This document shows positions 1 to 32,238 of a stretch of DNA of 64,000 bases, piece by piece. The stretch's first letter is position 1. Each line of letters starts with the position of its first letter. Below the pieces are notes generated by a model. That model saw only the letters and a program-made list of their open reading frames with translations. It made no database searches and was not told the DNA's origin. Source of the stretch: Paralvinella palmiformis (taxonomy: Eukaryota; Annelida; Polychaeta; Terebellida; Alvinellidae); NCBI GenBank assembly GCA_025642065.1, contig JAODUP010000070.1:162001-226000 (forward strand). The letters run 5' to 3'. The position numbers were made by a program, and so were the translations under genes.

Positions 1-1762
1 CGTCCTGATGATTTTCAGCGAACTGCATCCAACTGTCGTCGAAACACTGCATGCAGTCTAAACCGACCGCGGGACATGGAATGGTGATTCTGCTACAAAG
101 TTACAAAGTTACTAGGACTAGCAATCAAACAGTATCAGTTCCTGGTAGGTTTGGTTGTGCGTCTTAATGTATAATAATAATATTTAAAAAATTAATTATA
201 TTTTATCTAACGCCTCATTCAACTTGAATTGCTCTAAGGCTATTCAGTATTGGCATTTAAAACATAATTAAAGCATGTTCTAAGCCCATATAGTATTGTT
301 CTTAGCATCAGCCTACAAAGATGCACCATTGACAAATACGCTGCAATACGGGACAGTGAATGTCGTGCCAGGATCTACACCATCAAGGTCAAGTAATTGG
401 TCGAAGCCATCACAGGATGGGAGACGTCGGAGTTCGTGCACCGAGTCTGCCTCGACGATATGAACGAGAAAAGAATCCCCTAAATACATCCGTAGAAAGC
501 TCTGACGTGTACTACAGAAGAACTCCTCATGCGCCATAACCGGATCATTTTTTATCCGAATTACACAACATATCCTCACCAAGCCAAATGACCAGCCACA
601 CAAGGCCTTACCCATCATGCCATCAAATACACTGAATATGGAATTTAACTGTCGGCAGGATCGGTGCTTATCGTCGCAATCCCCCCCCCGCGCGCAAAAA
701 CTACTCTGATTGAAAGTCGGGAACAGTTAAATGACACCTTATTATGATTTTGTTTTCATTTATTATAATCAGTACCATTGACCTAAAAGAAAACTATCAA
801 TTCCTCAGTCCAGCCTCTTTCTCACTATCGTGGCTGTCACACACACAGAGCTGTCCATCACCGTCCCGGGGTCAGTGGGAAGACAGGCAGTTACGGAACA
901 CTGGTCCCCCAATTTACATTCTCTCGGCATTATTATTGTGTTACATTTACTGGTGTATATGCATGTCAATTTGAAAAATATATTCATTCATTCCTTCACG
1001 TATCTGGACATTTCCGTCATTGTCCTAATGCTAGCCACTCTACCAGTGACATCATGTTCAGTCGTCTACGCATTACTGTCTTCTACCAGGAGGCAAGAGC
1101 TAACTTCGTGATTCGACATTGCTTAGCTTTCGCTTTATGGTGTCAGCCGATTTGGAGAAGATCACGATGACGCCAATCACGACCCAGTGAACTGTTTAGC
1201 GAAACATTATAATGCATAGAATAGTTTTACACGTTATTATATATAAGCGTTCAGTTCGTTTGATACCCCCCCCCCCCACACACACACACACATAAAAAAC
1301 ACCATTCCGGATACGCCGGCGATTTGGATACATTATGTTTTGTTGTTATATAATTAAATGTAGAGTAAGAACACACACAGACACACACACAGACACACAC
1401 ACAAACAGACACAGACACACACACATACACACACAGACAAACAAATGCAACACTAGCTCGGGCTTTCCATAAACGCCAGATATTTATTACGTTATTCGTC
1501 AACATTAAAGTACCCACATCGGTAAGCCACGATGATGAGATAATTACTGGAGACAAGATTCATTGTGATGGGTAATATATATATACTTAGATCTCAGAGA
1601 TATACTGTAGTAAATAATCTCTAGCTATTATCTTAACAGTGGCTCTCTACAATTATTAACTGATAGTAAAATATGCCATTTTATTGTTCAACATGACAAT
1701 TGCAACTGTCAAAATAGTTGTGTTATATGAGCTCTGAACATGCACAGAATGGGTATTTTGTA

Positions 1763-1794
<32 letters not shown>

Positions 1795-2090
1795 CGTGCG
1801 TGCGTGCGTGCGCGCACGCGCGCGTCATAAACAAAGCATAAATGCATCATACATAAGTAGGTTAAACAAATACATAATTTTAGTCACAACTAATTTTAAT
1901 TTATTATCAAAGATTATTTCACTATTTGTCATCAATATTCCAAAGTAATGTGGAACTAAGTTTCAAAAACAGCGAATTCAGTCATTCATCCGAGTAATAG
2001 TCAACATAAAATATTAAACTTATTACGACAGGACAAAAAAAAGAGAAACAATTCTGTACTTGTATCAGCTCAAATAGAACACAGATATAA
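1..2090. other. Left flank without recognised gene
   Basis: No open frame here has recognisable homology. It holds a C-run with CA repeats at 1266-1293, an interrupted CA/CAGA microsatellite at 1369-1440 and a CT-TG-CG tract at 1763-1826. It lies beyond the SUPT5H 3' end. Confidence 0.4.
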
Positions 2091-2093
2091 TTT

Positions 2094-2099
2094 TTTATT
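2094..2099 (-). terminator. Probable SUPT5H polyadenylation signal AATAAA
   Basis: A canonical AATAAA on the minus strand lies about 225 bp after the SUPT5H stop, exactly at the distal end of the 3' UTR minisatellite. It is the first AATAAA after the stop that I could see. Confidence 0.55.
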
Positions 2100-2102
2100 A
2101 AT

Positions 2103-2323
2103 CAGTACTGGCTGGGATTAAGAGACACCAGTCCCGTTATACTAATCAGTAACAGCTGGCATAACAAACACCTGCCATGTCACACTAATCAGTGTCAGCC
2201 AGGATGGGAAATACCTGTCCGGTTAGATTAATCAGCTTCAGCCGACATATAGCACACACCTGTCTTGTTATACTGATAACTATCAGCTGGGATAGTAATT
2301 AGTACACACCTGTTGCAGTTATA

Positions 2324-2347
<24 letters not shown>
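2103..2347. repeat. ~44-bp minisatellite forming the SUPT5H 3' UTR
   Basis: On the plus strand about five and a half diverged units each start TAATCAG or a variant, continue with CAGCTGG/CAGCCGG-like cores and end ACACCTGY...GTTATAC. Units start near 2099, 2142, 2185, 2229, 2274 and 2325. The last unit overlaps the final codons and stop of SUPT5H. Confidence 0.75.
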
Positions 2348-22372
<20,025 letters not shown>

Positions 22373-22673
22373 ACTGCAGCAATTATATCTGAAATAAAAC
22401 ACAACAGCCTCAATAAAATAATATATTTTTTGGTGCTCTTTCCTAAACATGTGCCTGCAATGATTGGAAATGCAATTCAATATTTGCATAGTTATGACTA
22501 GTTCATTGCAGTATTTAGGAAAGACTAGAATAAGATGCATCCCCACCATAAATTATTAAACTGTAAAACTGTAGCAGATATGCACAGTATAGCTCTTTTG
22601 GTCTAGATCATGCATGTGACCAAACTTTCTAAATCATAAATACGTGCAATTCAATGAAAAATACATCAGATCT

Positions 22674-23120
22674 TGAAAGCAATTATTTTAATCAAATTCA
22701 TCTCACTAATGGAGCCTTGTAAAATTTAACCACTATAGTGAATTTACATTTGCTTCTTACATTGTGTTTAAACCAATTTGTAATTCATAACTAGATCACA
22801 TTCCAGCCAGTTGCAAGGTTTTTAAAACCAATTTATTTAAATTAGCCTCTTTATAATACCTATAAACTAGTTTATTTATGTTGAAAATGTGTTTGTGCCC
22901 TGCTAGCCAGAACTGTTTAAATTCTGTTTTCAGCATAAAGCCATATAAAAAAGCGAAGCTGATTAAGGTGCTGTATAATATACTATTATTATAATACTAT
23001 GCAATATCTTTATTTATACATATTTTCCTTGGTGAATATTAACAGCTCAAAAATATAGCTTCCATTTTGAAGACATGAAAGCAATTATTTTAATCAAATT
23101 CATCTCACTAATGGAGCCCT
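22674..23120. repeat. Pair of ~42-bp direct repeats 400 bp apart
   Basis: GAAAGCAATTATTTTAATCA followed by AATTCATCTCACTAATGGAG occurs at about 22675-22716 and again at about 23078-23119, apparently identical. The spacer has no recognised element. Confidence 0.7.
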
Positions 23121-23504
23121 TGCCTAACACCCCATTTAACTCACTACGTAGTGCTGATCAGATATCCAGTGAGTACAATCAATTTGCAAAGCCAACAAGA
23201 TCAATAAATGTCATTAAAATAGTTGTGGAGACCCAAGTAAAATAGTGAATCGTATGACTTATTTTTGCAGTTTTGTTCGTAATCAAGGAAGTGGTTCACC
23301 TACGCACAAATCTGCATAATCATATAGATATTTGTTTGTTTGTCATTCTCTAAATAACAGAACTGTGAGCCACTTTCACATGTTTTCGATACGGCCAGTA
23401 AATTTTCTTGAGAAAACAAACTTCAAACTATGAATTATAATGAAATGTATAACAGGAAACATTTGATCTATGTCTTAATTGGCAAGGGCTTATCTGATTT
23501 ATTA

Positions 23505-23571
23505 AGATGATGATGATGACTGATGTTTTACGGCCACTTTTGTGCACAAGGTAGACTAAATGGGGCGCTGA
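23505..23571 (-). mobile_element. SINE family 2 tail fragment
   Basis: GATGATGATGATGACTGATG then ACGGCCACTTTTGTGCACAA and GGTAGACTAAATGGG, the 3' part of family 2, truncated before the tRNA head. Confidence 0.8.
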
Positions 23572-25311
23572 TTTATTAATTAAACAGTCCAATGGCTTAA
23601 ATATCTACAAAAAATGTAAACAAAACAAGGGTAATCTTCATAAAGGTTTTCATTATATAGTTTTCTTTAGCTATTTCAGTAACTTACGAAGCTGTCTGAA
23701 CCAACCATACTGTAATATTCATAATATGCCTTTGTTCCAAAAATACATGTTTGGCTGACTTTTGGTTACATCGTTTTAATTGGGTAATACAAACAGCTTG
23801 TATTAAGTGATGTCAGATTTCAATAGCATCTGGTGTGCATTTGGTGGCAAAAGGGCCAATACATCATAGTTGATTAACCAGCACTTTGAACTGGGTTATT
23901 TAATACATGGGTTATTTGAAATGAAGGTGAGCTGTTCCTTTAAAGTTTCTTTCTGTTCTAATTCTTTCTCTCTGTGTTCTATTTGGTTATTTCTCAATTT
24001 TATATTTTTCATTCAGTTCGGAGCTCTTTCTGTGGCACGAACAGCAGGAACTTCATGCAGCTGTGCCAAGCACACAGCTTCTTTGGATTAACTTGTTTAT
24101 AAACAAAATGGACCAGCCCTTTTTGAAAACATTGCTTATGGTGAAACAGCAAGGTTTTATTGACATAGGGGTCTCCATAGATATCAGTCAGATACAAGAC
24201 ACCTTACTGTAGATAAATGTTGACTCTTTTAAATATAAAATTAAATACAAACTGCATAGCTGCCAACATTTGAAAATTGGAAAGAGAAATAATTTTTGCA
24301 CGAAATGCAACATACAGCTAAACATGACACTATGCATCATAAAACCATGTAATTTATCGATACCAAAACAATTTAACATCATAGGTATTCTTTTGTCAAA
24401 GATTCAGCTGGTTTTTTCCCCATTTAATCAGATTTTCCCACATTTAATAATAATTAATTAAGTCATCGTGCACAAATCTGCACTTTCAGTACATAATTAC
24501 CCTACATATTCTACACTATACTAAAATCTTCATAGGATTGCTGTATTATTTATTATCAAATATTAACATAAAATGAAGAAAAAACACAGTGATCAAACAA
24601 ATAACCATGAAAGGGGCAGAGAAATCCACCATATAAACATGACCATGTGCTTTTATCATAATGCAAAATGGACGTTTACCAGCCAAGATCACCAGCAACA
24701 AAATCTCTCCCATCCTTCAAGCAAGGTTCTTATATTCAGTAAATATTTAAAAATATGACATTTGAAATGGCTACAGCAGTATATTTTGGCATTATTTCAG
24801 ATCAGGAAACTATTGGATGATAAATATTTGTCTTTATCATGACCCATTTTCTGCTGAAAATCGGTCCAAAATCCAGCCTACAATTCGGGAACAGTGCTTT
24901 ATAGCAACGGTTGGTGAAGTATGGGTGTGGGTGTTTTAAACTATGATACTTCTTTCACTGCGAAGAGCTCCAAAACAGCGAAAAATCATTCTACAATAAA
25001 TGAACTAGAGACTACCACATATATTGTCTCAAAATGGCAGTATCTCAGTCGTGCTAATGTTTTAGACAACTCACTAGCCCGAAGACAAAATACACACGTC
25101 CCGGGCTACCGTTTTTTTCCGGCCCTGGCCCACTGCCAATTTGTTTTGATATATCTGTATCAGAAAACATTGTACAAAAGAGAGGATATGCTGCATAGGT
25201 AAAACTAAATTTAGGGCCCTCCTCGAAAAAATGCACCATTCCAATTCGCTTGCGCAGCAAAGATTTTCAAGCCATGCGGTCTAGAGCAACTGCTGTGTGA
25301 TGAGCACCACA

Positions 25312-25362
25312 GAGGCTGTGCTGAACAAGCGACAGCCTGGGTATACTCCCCAAAATACAAGC
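25312..25362 (+). mobile_element. SINE family 1 3'-module fragment
   Basis: AGAGGCTGTGCTGAACAAGC then GACAGCCTGGGTATACTCCC matches the 3' end of the full family 1 SINEs, but no tRNA head or body precedes it. Confidence 0.7.
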
Positions 25363-25612
25363 ATGCAAACCGTGTGATACAGTGTGCAGCTAAGACAGTG
25401 TAAGAACTGCACCATATGGAACTATTACGGAAAAGGCAGATTTATCGTAGTTTTCAGAGTACGGGCGTAATGAAGAACAGAAAATCGTAATGATTCCGCA
25501 GAAATCATAATGGTTGGCAGCTCTGAAACTGTTAGACAAAGTAATAATTCATACACAATAAAGTTACCCATTAAATGCATATCATTTCTTTAATTTGAGT
25601 TTGAATGTAGTT

Positions 25613-25616
<4 letters not shown>

Positions 25617-25644
<28 letters not shown>
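25617..25644. repeat. (TA)n microsatellite
   Basis: Short TA run in the intergenic region. Confidence 0.9.
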
Positions 25645-25648
<4 letters not shown>

Positions 25649-27899
25649 TGATGTTTCTATTATAGTAGTAAAACAAAATACAAAAAAACACAATCGCTAA
25701 ACTAATACAAAAAAGAGATATTCACAACAAAGACAAGGCCACATATTTGTATTTACTGTAAACAAAAATTAGTGGTCAATCAGAAAAGGGCATTCGGGTC
25801 ACATAATGCAGAATGGCTGTTACCCAGTCTAGCTTACTGCCCCAACAAAATGTGTCCTATCCTTCAAACACGGTACATATATTCAGTAACTATTTGTAAA
25901 AATGTCACATCTGAAATGGTTATAGGATTGGAATTTATAATTGTTTCATAACATAAATATCCCATGAACCATTTAACAGAAAACTATCATGCGTCATATC
26001 CCACGTAGTCAAGCTGGTCGGAGTTGAATTGTTGTTAGAGCATGGAGTTTCGGCTGCCCGTCTTGGACTTGGTTGGTTAATCTGTTACTTATATCTGGCA
26101 TTTCATTTTCATGCATAAAATAAAGTGTTTTTGTGGGAGAAACATTAAACATCACAATTTTAAAGTTTGTGTTTGAGCTGGCATGCCATGTGGCTGATTA
26201 ATTATGCAATATGATATGCACGCATGCTTGGTGCAGGTACACTGATTAGCATAGTGGTGATGTCATGGACAACAATGTAGGGTTATGCAGCAGGGTTATG
26301 CATCAGTTTATTATGATATTTAGCAGACAATATACCAAATTATTTGTTCTACTGACAGCTCCTTACATCAAGTAAGAAGCTTCCACTGTCTTCAGTTTTA
26401 AAAATAAATGTTAAGAAAAAACTTAAAACTGTCTTCTGATGATTTAAAAATAAAAGATGAATAAATCCACATGTTCTTTTACATGTGGCTTGTCCAAAAT
26501 GTAAACATGTTGATGATACCAGTACACAGATGTGATTGGCCACTTTTTTATTATAAAGGGATGAAAATACCCCCAAAATTGCTTATGAAAACGCAGCTAA
26601 CATAATATTTTGCACCGTAATATCCAATTGGTTGAGAATCTTTCATGAATAAATTATTCAATGTGAGCTAATGACTAACCACAATTATACATTGATTTTA
26701 AGACTTTTATGTGAATTAATACAATTTCAAAACAGTGTAGACTCTTTGAGCTGTGTTCCGTTAAAGGATGAATTCCTAATCCAAGAAATAAAGATATTTC
26801 AGCACTTGTGATTATAGGGGCTATGAAAAGAACATAACGGGTAATAATGATAAATCATCAACCTTTAATAAGCAGATTATCTTTTGTGCATCTTCTTGGT
26901 CATTTATAACTAAATTACACCAACATAATTTGACTAAAAAGTCTAGCACTAACAAAGGGTGGTGTCTGATATTTGTAAAGTTTGCCCGAGCTGTGCCACT
27001 TGTCCTACTGCGCACCAGATTAAGCTTAAGTTAAGCTGGTTTATTGAAGAAGTAAAGTACATACTTTGGAATCTGTGCTTCAGAACTGTTCAATTATCTA
27101 GACTAGAAAATAAGTTACGTTATTTAGGAAAGAAAAGAGCAGGTTGAGTTGGAATGATCGTGATATCTGACTGAGTTTCCTCTGGCGATTAGTCAGTCTA
27201 GTTTAGTGACTACTCTATTATTATTAACTTTTAAGTAACTTTATTACGAAGGCATAGAATTATACTTGTATAAATCTTCTAGATCTAAGACTAACTCACT
27301 AAGCCTAGATTTAATCATCATGTTAGACTAGAGTTACTAAGTAAGACTAAGAGTAGGTCTAAGACTAAGAAGTGAGTGCTGCGTGCAAAATAATGACCCT
27401 CTTATAATACAGGAATATACGTTCAAAAAAGTTTGGTATTCTGTATTAGATTATAGTTAACTGACACAGGCACGCATTATAAACTTAATATAGCGAATAA
27501 TTCACGTAGAATAATAAAAATATTTACAATCAACAATCTAGACTACTAACCACTATTTCCAACCGGAAGTGGAAATATCTGCATATAAATTAGTTTCGTA
27601 TATCAAACATTGATGTTAAAGTATTGCAAGAAATAAGAATGGCATATTGAAAAAATAATGAAATCATTAATTTTATATCATAATTAAATAGTAATTATTA
27701 CATAATTAAAATCAATATATATATACATTAGAAGCGGCTTCAAAACATTTCGGCCTCCCAAACAAGTCGGCCCATGTCATTTCGTTCCAGATCAAGCTGT
27801 CTCGGGGCAAGACAGGCCGAAGTGGTTTAGATTCTATATACGGCTACGGCCTGGGTCGAGACACCTCAGCCATCGTTTAATGTGTGTCTCAAATCATAT

Positions 27900-28330
27900 T
27901 ATATAATAATAATAATAATAATTACAAACTTCTGTTAATCTATAGCGACAATATTATCGAAAAGAATCGAGCTCAGGGATTACCTAGTACAGGTGTTGGG
28001 GAAACTCATAGTCCAGATACAATGCAAAATTCACCAACAAATGATGGGATGCAGTGGAAACTTAGGAAACTTAGGAAGGATAAGTAAGTCTGAAATGGTG
28101 AGTTTTCAAATGGTGAGGGAAAGAAGCTATGCTTTTTAGTGACCTAACATGTTCAGGGAGTGAATTCCAAAGAGTATGGACAGCAATAGCCGATGTATGG
28201 CCCTGTTCTGAGTAGGCACCAGAGAGCGGTATTCAAGTTAGGACAGCAACTGAAAGAGCACGAGTCCCAGCACGAGTTTTAATCCTGAGAATAGACAACA
28301 AGTGAAAACCGGATGAACGGGCTTTCTGGG
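27900..28330 (-). mobile_element. LINE 3' end, family b
   Basis: Minus strand reads AIAVHTLWNSLPEHVRSLKS then a degraded LKTHHF and a 3' UTR ending in an ATT-type tail (AAT repeats at 27905-27921 on plus). A related 3' UTR piece (TACAAACTTC...GAAAAGAATCGAGCTCA) recurs at 34985-35080. Confidence 0.65.
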
Positions 28331-28429
28331 CTTGGGTGCTAAAGAAAGCGTGGAAAATAGATACGAAGGTTCTCCGGAAAAAAGAGTTTGATAGGCAATA
28401 GTGCAGAGTTTAAAAATGAGGGGCGGAGA

Positions 28430-28610
28430 ATTGGGGAAAACCAGGGGGTGGAAAAAAGGAATTTTTGGGAAGAAACCGATGGAAGAAACCGGTGGGGGAA
28501 CAAACCCCCCTTTTTTTCCCAAAAAGGCAATTCTTAACACCCCTTTTAAGGGTTGTAAAAATTTTTTCCTTAAATTATAATTTTTACAAAGGGGAAGGGG
28601 GAGTTGCAAT
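28430..28610. other. Homopolymer-rich stretch, possible low-quality assembly
   Basis: Unusual density of doubled and tripled base runs (GGGGGTGG, CCCCCC, TTTTTTTCCC, AAAAATTTTTT, GGGGAAGGGGG). This looks unlike any neighbour and may be a consensus error. Confidence 0.4.
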
Positions 28611-28987
28611 AATCAAGCCTACTAGTAATGAATGCTGTAGCAATGGTTTTGCGATTGAAAGAGAAATATAGGGCCGAATACGGCGAAGGTCCCGAATATG
28701 GTAGAAGCAACAGCAACATGTCAGAGAAATAGGTTTTCTGAAAATAAAATCGCTATCAAATGTAACAACAATATGACGTACAGTGTGTGCTAGTGTTATC
28801 CTATTATTAAGAATGTCGTATTAATTATTGTTTGCGCGTGTTTGCTAAGTCTATTGTGAGATCTGAGTCTGCGGTAGATAAAGATATGTATGTTGCGTGT
28901 CATCTGCATATAAATGATGGTCTAATTTGTGGCTGGTAAATAAGATAGTTTATAGTGGTGTGGTATACAGAGTAAACAGCAGCGGTC

Positions 28988-29099
28988 CAAGATAAAATGT
29001 TACTGTTTTACGGTCACTTTTGCGCACGAGGTAGGCTAAATGGGCCGAGCGACATCCAAAGGTGATGAGGCAATGTGAAAGATTATTAATTAATTGATA

Positions 29100-29177
<78 letters not shown>

Positions 29178-29250
29178 AAAGCTTCTGACATAGCCCGGCC
29201 GGGGTTTATACCCAGGTGCTATAGATTTGTGGCCATGGAGGCGCCTCTAT
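28988..29250 (-). mobile_element. SINE family 2 copy interrupted by a TA microsatellite
   Basis: The tail side (TTTTACGGTCACTTTTGCGC, GGCTAAATGGGCCGAGCGAC) at 28999-29065 and the tRNA-head side ending GGAGGCGCCTC at about 29190-29250 are separated by a TA repeat of about 70 bp. Confidence 0.7.
29104..29173. repeat. (TA)n microsatellite
   Basis: About 70 bp of uninterrupted TA, located inside a family 2 SINE. Confidence 0.97.
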
Positions 29251-29721
29251 TTTTATAAGCATATTACACGTTTAAGTCATAATATTTGAGAGTGAACTTT
29301 TCTTTTAACCAAAAATTGGTTTTATATCGTTTTATATTTAGGCATTTTTCTTGAATTATAATGACACTCTTATAGCAATGTTAAAAAATATTATAGCAAC
29401 GAATATTTTGTGTATGTTTCCATGATAATGCTGTAAAAAATATTACATGTAAAATGAATCAATATGGAAAGATAATTTCGATTTAGGGAAAATATTATCA
29501 TTATTCTAGAGCAGGTCTTTCTCCTTCTGCGACATAGCTGTACTTTGTTGGACCTTCATGAGGATATTATCGTATCCAGAATCTTTAGCTTTATATTTTC
29601 GGATCCAGTTCATGTCTGAGTAGGGATGCATTTAGACCGTTCTCTCTGACCTCATTGGGTATGAATGCTAAGTCTATACTGGATCAGTGATACTAGGTTG
29701 GATAATTCTTTGATACGATAT

Positions 29722-29768
29722 CCGGACATTTAGCTAACGGACATTTAGCCAACGGACATTTAGCCATT
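29722..29768. repeat. Three tandem CGGACATTTAGCYAA units
   Basis: Units CGGACATTTAGCTAA, CGGACATTTAGCCAA and CGGACATTTAGCCAT follow each other. They resemble, in style, the sub-repeats in the arms of the foldback element at 31345-32605. Confidence 0.6.
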
Positions 29769-30309
29769 ATTTGCAGGGGGGAAATTTTGCCAACATTAAA
29801 AAATGTATATCTTACATGTACATATGTATATTGTTATATTTTTGAGTTTGTGTATGCTCTGTTAATATTATGTTCTGTTTATGGATGTTGAAAATATAGC
29901 CCTATCTTTAGATAAGATGTTAGCAACATAATAATTATTGCTGATTTTTTTGTACAATTTGTATAATTATATTAATGTATATTGTTTTCTCCGGTATTAT
30001 ACATAAATATAAATAACGATATGTAACATGCAATATGTGCATGGGTTTATGGGATCATATTTATTCACTTCCATTCCCATTACCATAATTAATTAATCAA
30101 CAAAGGAAACCCGAGCCTGATATATAACGGTAACATATTTATAGTTCACGGTTCGCTCGAAATTATCGGCAATATTCCTACGTAAGCCAGTAAATGAGTT
30201 GCCATGGTGATTATGCACAAAAGGGACACACAACGCAATTAGATCTGGCTTCGATAAGAGTGCTTCTGTTTGATGTACCTTCAAGTTGACCAGATCACAT
30301 GATCTAGAT

Positions 30310-30745
30310 CAGGGATCGGCAACCTTTTTGAGCTGAGGGCCAAATCGTAAAATTGGACTTGGTCGGCTGGCCGGATGACTGGGGTGAGTGTGGGTCTGGC
30401 CAGTGGTGGTGTTTAAAAAAAAACAGCCTTTCAAAATGAAGGGGTTTCAGAGCATCTGAAACCAATGCGATCAATACATGAACTTGTTTCGAACTGTATG
30501 TGGGTAGCAGAGTGCAATTTGGAATAACCCAGTGGGTAAATGCAAGAAGCTGCATAATATATACAAGTGTAAAATTAATGAAACTACAAACCTTTCCAGA
30601 GAAACAATTTTATCGTTTCTAAACTGTCTGGTGTATGCGACGTATTTGGCTTCCTGTTTCGACTGGTAATGGCGCTTCAAGTTCCGTTCTGTATTCACGA
30701 CAACGGATTCATTACACACGAAGCACACGTGGGCTTAACTGCATA
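30310..30745 (-). pseudogene. hAT transposase N-terminal (BED finger) fragment with one TIR
   Basis: The element edge at 30310 reads CAGGGATCGGCAACCTTTTT, a hAT-type terminus, preceded by ATCTAGAT (possible 8-bp target site). On the minus strand 30590-30740 encodes CFVCNESVVVNTERNLKRHY and VAYTRQFRNDKIVSLERF, like the BED-finger segment of ZBED5/FAM200-type hAT transposases. The second zinc-ligand His appears replaced by Gln (RHYQSKQ). The catalytic part is missing. Confidence 0.65.
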
Positions 30746-31574
30746 CTGAACGAACACATATTGATGTGTCCAATTGTCATTAAAAACAAGGGGTTCAGTG
30801 TCAACTTTTCATTTTCATTCGGACGAGGTTTAATATTAGTTTACAGATAACGACCTCTCCGTGGTGGTGTTATTCAGACGATGACAGAGGCGCAAATGTT
30901 TATTTTAGTGAATATAGCAGATCCTGTCTAAGATTTATCCCCCCAATTAGAGTAATCACTCTTGGTTATGTTTTTAGTCAAAACTAACTAATTACCTTCT
31001 AAAATGTCAAAAAACGAAAATAATATTTGTTTTTTATCGAGTATTATATCAGTTTGGCATCCAACGAGGACTTTGCTGTGGAGAAGGGAATAGAATTAAT
31101 GATCCTTTTTCAAAGGACAATTTTACAGGGGAAATTTGTCAACTGGCTGTTCACGCGGTTAGTGCATGACGGCCGATCCCAGTGTGTAAGTCAGTTAAAA
31201 GAGATGTGATAATGTCGATACATTACAAATACTCTAAAATCTAAAAATACTCTAAACTCCAGAATGATGTCCACGAGATGGCCTAGATGGAGAAGCCATT
31301 GTTCCTATGAGGAGAGTTCCACCCCGTACTCACCTGCCCTGTGGAATGTTCACCAGACAAATGCTCACCGGACAAATGCTCACCAGACAAACGTTCACCA
31401 ATAAAGTGAGAGATTGGACAAATGCCCACCAAGAATAAAAATATTAAATTAAAATAATATTTGTTTTAATTTGTTTAGATTTCCATTTTTATAATACGTA
31501 ATTTTATATGATGTAACTTTTTGGCTTTAAAATATTAAAGTATATTGTCAACATTTACAAATATTATATTCCTA

Positions 31575-31812
31575 ATACTATCACTAATATTAGAAATGCG
31601 TCGTCTGTCGAATTTTTTTAATCTGTTCTCAAAACACACCTGTTCAAGGTCGCTTTCACAAATAAATACTAATTATCTTTTAAATCTCTAATAGGGGTTT
31701 TACAGACATATTATTTAGGGTATTATTATATTACATATTATTTGTACAGCGCCTTTGAATGGATCCTGCATACTGGTAAGGACGCTTTATTAAATAGACA
31801 TTATTAATAATA
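31575..31812 (+). mobile_element. LINE 3' end, family a
   Basis: Plus strand reads RNASSVEFF, one stop, SVLKTHLFKVAFTNKY, followed by the 3' UTR ACATATTATTTGTACAGCGC and CTTTGAATGGATCCTGC and an ATT-rich end. Same family as 6295-6575, and nested within the foldback element. Confidence 0.8.
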
Positions 31813-32159
31813 TTTTTATCGAAAGATTATCAACCAAAGCAATACATTTTCAAATTAAGTCATTTTCTATATAATGTAACTGAAACCTTTAGAAGCCGTG
31901 TAAATCAAATGTAATGAACTTGAACTAGAAGATTAAAGTTCGTTTATGTTGAAAATTAATTGATTCCTTTATTGAGGCCTTACAATCTTTAAGTTTATTT
32001 ATACATGTATCATCAATTGCAATGTTTTATATTGTCCTTTATAAAATGCATCCGTAATATTCAGGGCTTCGTTCATTGCAATCATGCTCTGAAACAATAA
32101 ATAAACGGTGCCAATAATGTCATTCTGGTAATATAATTTCTGAATTTTTTAGCTTACAA

Positions 32160-32170
32160 AAAATATATAT

Positions 32171-32236
<66 letters not shown>
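32160..32236. repeat. (TA)n microsatellite
   Basis: About 75 bp of TA with one interruption, inside the foldback element; a smaller TA run follows at 32457-32476. Confidence 0.95.

Positions 32237-32238
<2 letters not shown>

Larger units (their letters stand above)
24640..25950. repeat. Diverged ~120-bp duplicated segment (two copies)
   Basis: About 24655-24790 and about 25797-25940 share the order ATAATGCA..ATGG, CCAGC/CCAGT, ATCCTTCAA, ATATTCAGTAA, TATTT..AAAAAT and GAAATGG. It may be a dispersed repeat family or an old duplication; no coding content was recognised. Confidence 0.45.

Noticed and set aside
1..87. Plus-strand open frame from the edge ending in TGA at 87
   Set aside because: Too short and without recognisable homology; cannot be distinguished from chance.
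313..618. 101-codon minus-strand open frame
   Set aside because: The translation is not simple sequence and could be part of a gene, but I recognise no motif and saw no splice-linked partner.
28238..28609. 123-codon minus-strand open frame
   Set aside because: It crosses the homopolymer-rich suspect stretch and a LINE fragment; Pro/Phe/Leu-rich translation without motifs.
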